From: Diphasiastrum complanatum
Lineage: Eukaryota > Streptophyta > Lycopodiopsida > Lycopodiales > Lycopodiaceae
NCBI GenBank assembly: GCA_029204225.1
Contig: CM055095.1
Coordinates: 43,801,184-43,865,183, forward strand
Reading direction: 5' to 3'
Length of the DNA: 64,000 nucleotides
How positions within the stretch are numbered: the first letter of the stretch is position 1; each line of letters starts with the position of its first letter. Both the position numbers and the translations under genes were made by a program. Of this stretch, positions 62,933-64,000 are shown piece after piece. The notes under the pieces are model-generated. The model worked only from the letters and a program-made list of their open reading frames with translations, ran no database searches and was not told where the DNA came from.

Positions 62933-64000
62933 CTGGAGGACAGCAAATTGTTTGGCCAAGTAAATCAAAGTGCTCATGAAAACAAAATTCTGGAAAGACG
63001 GGTTCTAACAGTAAAAAAATATAACACTCATTTTTCTTCAAGAATTTTAAGGTGTCAAAAGCCACTGCACTATCTTAATCTAATCATACTGATTGGTTGA
63101 AGTGTAAAGCATGCAACAAGTGGAGCGCACAGCTTATTTTCCTTATGAAGTTTACATAAGAAGAACTGCAAATGTTGTAAAATTGTGTTTCAGGACATTG
63201 AGATACAAGAAAATCGCTGCCATTGATCTCTTCTTTCCAAAAAGCTATAGCATCAGCTGATCATTGTTGTAAGTATTAAAATGCTATAAATTTGATGCTT
63301 ATGGAGAACCAGCATGAAAATTTCAATTCTGAAACAGTTCCGATGAGAAAGATGTCAACAAATTTGATAAATATCTTTTGAGCTCCTAATTAAATTTCCC
63401 AATATACAGGATGAAATTGTAAATTTCCCAGACCATGGTTTCCTACTCCACTTACAGAGAAATTCCCAAATCTCGATCTTGCAAATTGTAAATGGGTGTT
63501 GCCTGTAAAAGCGACATCTAATCTCCACAACGGTTCATTTTCACCTGGACAAATATGTGTCATCTAAGTCTCTTCTAAAAGTCTGATTAATTGTGGCCTC
63601 CTATGGAGTCAATAGAGAAAACCCCAGAAGCAGCACGTTCTCACCTCACCTAGCCTTCAAACTGAGCTACATAAATATTCATGCACTAAAACACTAGTAG
63701 CATCTGCAAGACTTAAAACCATAAAGCTCAATAAAAAATAATAACAGCCAACATTTCTGAATTACAAAAAAATTGTTGTTGCAAGATTATTGCTGGGGAT
63801 AATTTCATGAGAAAAAATGTTCGATCATAAGACTTCAATCTCAACAGTATGAATTATTAATGTCCAACAGGCAAACATAAACATTACAGATCAATTTAAA
63901 GTCTTGATAACTTCATGCACCGTATAGCTTAGCTTACAAATGGAATTATGCTAAAATCAGGTAGCAGTGTGAACATCCATCAAAGTTCAAACCAATAAAA
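62933..64000 (-). other. CYP59 upstream intron
   Basis: AT-rich sequence upstream of the acceptor at 62933 (TGTCCTCCAG on the minus strand). I looked for the preceding exon (expected to encode a TVAMAS..ASQ-like block) and did not find it. No element ends were seen. Confidence 0.6.

Noticed and set aside
62933-64000. Search for the preceding CYP59 exon
   Set aside because: No block matching the middle of the cyclophilin domain with splice sites was found, so no exon is reported.
1-64000. CRISPR arrays, rRNA, tRNA genes, bacterial-type operons
   Set aside because: None seen; tRNA-like words are only primer-binding sites of LTR elements.

Overview
The window looks like nuclear DNA of a land plant with a large, transposon-rich genome. 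The evidence is a spliced plant-type CYP59 (cyclophilin-RRM) gene whose introns are packed with Ty1/copia and Ty3/gypsy LTR elements, LINEs and hAT DNA transposons. The taxon cannot be fixed from the sequence. There are no bacterial-style genes, operons or CRISPR arrays. All coordinates and family calls were made by eye, without database searches.

Host gene: seven exons of one minus-strand gene are visible. Three lie at 62403-62932 (end of the cyclophilin domain) and four at 28172-29015 (linker and first part of the RRM). Reading phase is kept across every junction. The intron between the two groups, 29016-62402, is 33,387 bp, while the other introns here are 97-280 bp. The intron after the last visible exon runs at least 28 kb to the left edge, so nearly all of the window is intron. 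Further exons lie outside both ends.

Layout, left to right. 1-7.46 kb: two nested minus-strand gypsy elements (gypsy-1, gypsy-2) inside a LINE. 7.46-15.5 kb: minus-strand LINE1, split by copia-1 (8507-13905, TSD CATAG). Copia-1 carries about 1.3 kb of LINE sequence in place of most of its gag. 15.5-17.7 kb: LINE2 with an internal deletion. 17.77-21.06 kb: copia-2, heavily deleted. 21.5-26.0 kb: old gypsy-4, with a copia-2-family solo LTR inside its LTR. 26.2-28.0 kb: LINE3 with an inverted 5' part. 28.2-29.0 kb: CYP59 exons. 29.8-37.6 kb: hAT-A, with an LTR-less copia fragment inside its transposase gene. 38-41.5 kb: fragments of Dof, ABCB transporter and another plant gene, abutting a hAT terminus. 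41.5-42.9 kb: nested MITEs and a minisatellite. 43.0-49.9 kb: gypsy-3, inserted in hAT-B (49.9-52.65 kb). 52.7-53.3 kb: short repeats. 53.3-59.9 kb: two hAT copies (C and D) as a long inverted repeat. 59.9-61.3 kb: copia-4 LTR and gag. 61.3-64 kb: intron sequence and CYP59 exons.

The most unusual feature is the hAT family. Each copy carries, besides a transposase with an AT-hook tail, a small second gene of about 114 codons in convergent orientation. Four copies keep this reading frame far better than the DNA next to it, which suggests a two-gene hAT. The copia/LINE chimera, the hAT inverted repeat and the 33 kb intron are the next most interesting. Most reverse-transcribing elements here lack the RT catalytic core, so they are non-autonomous or dead.
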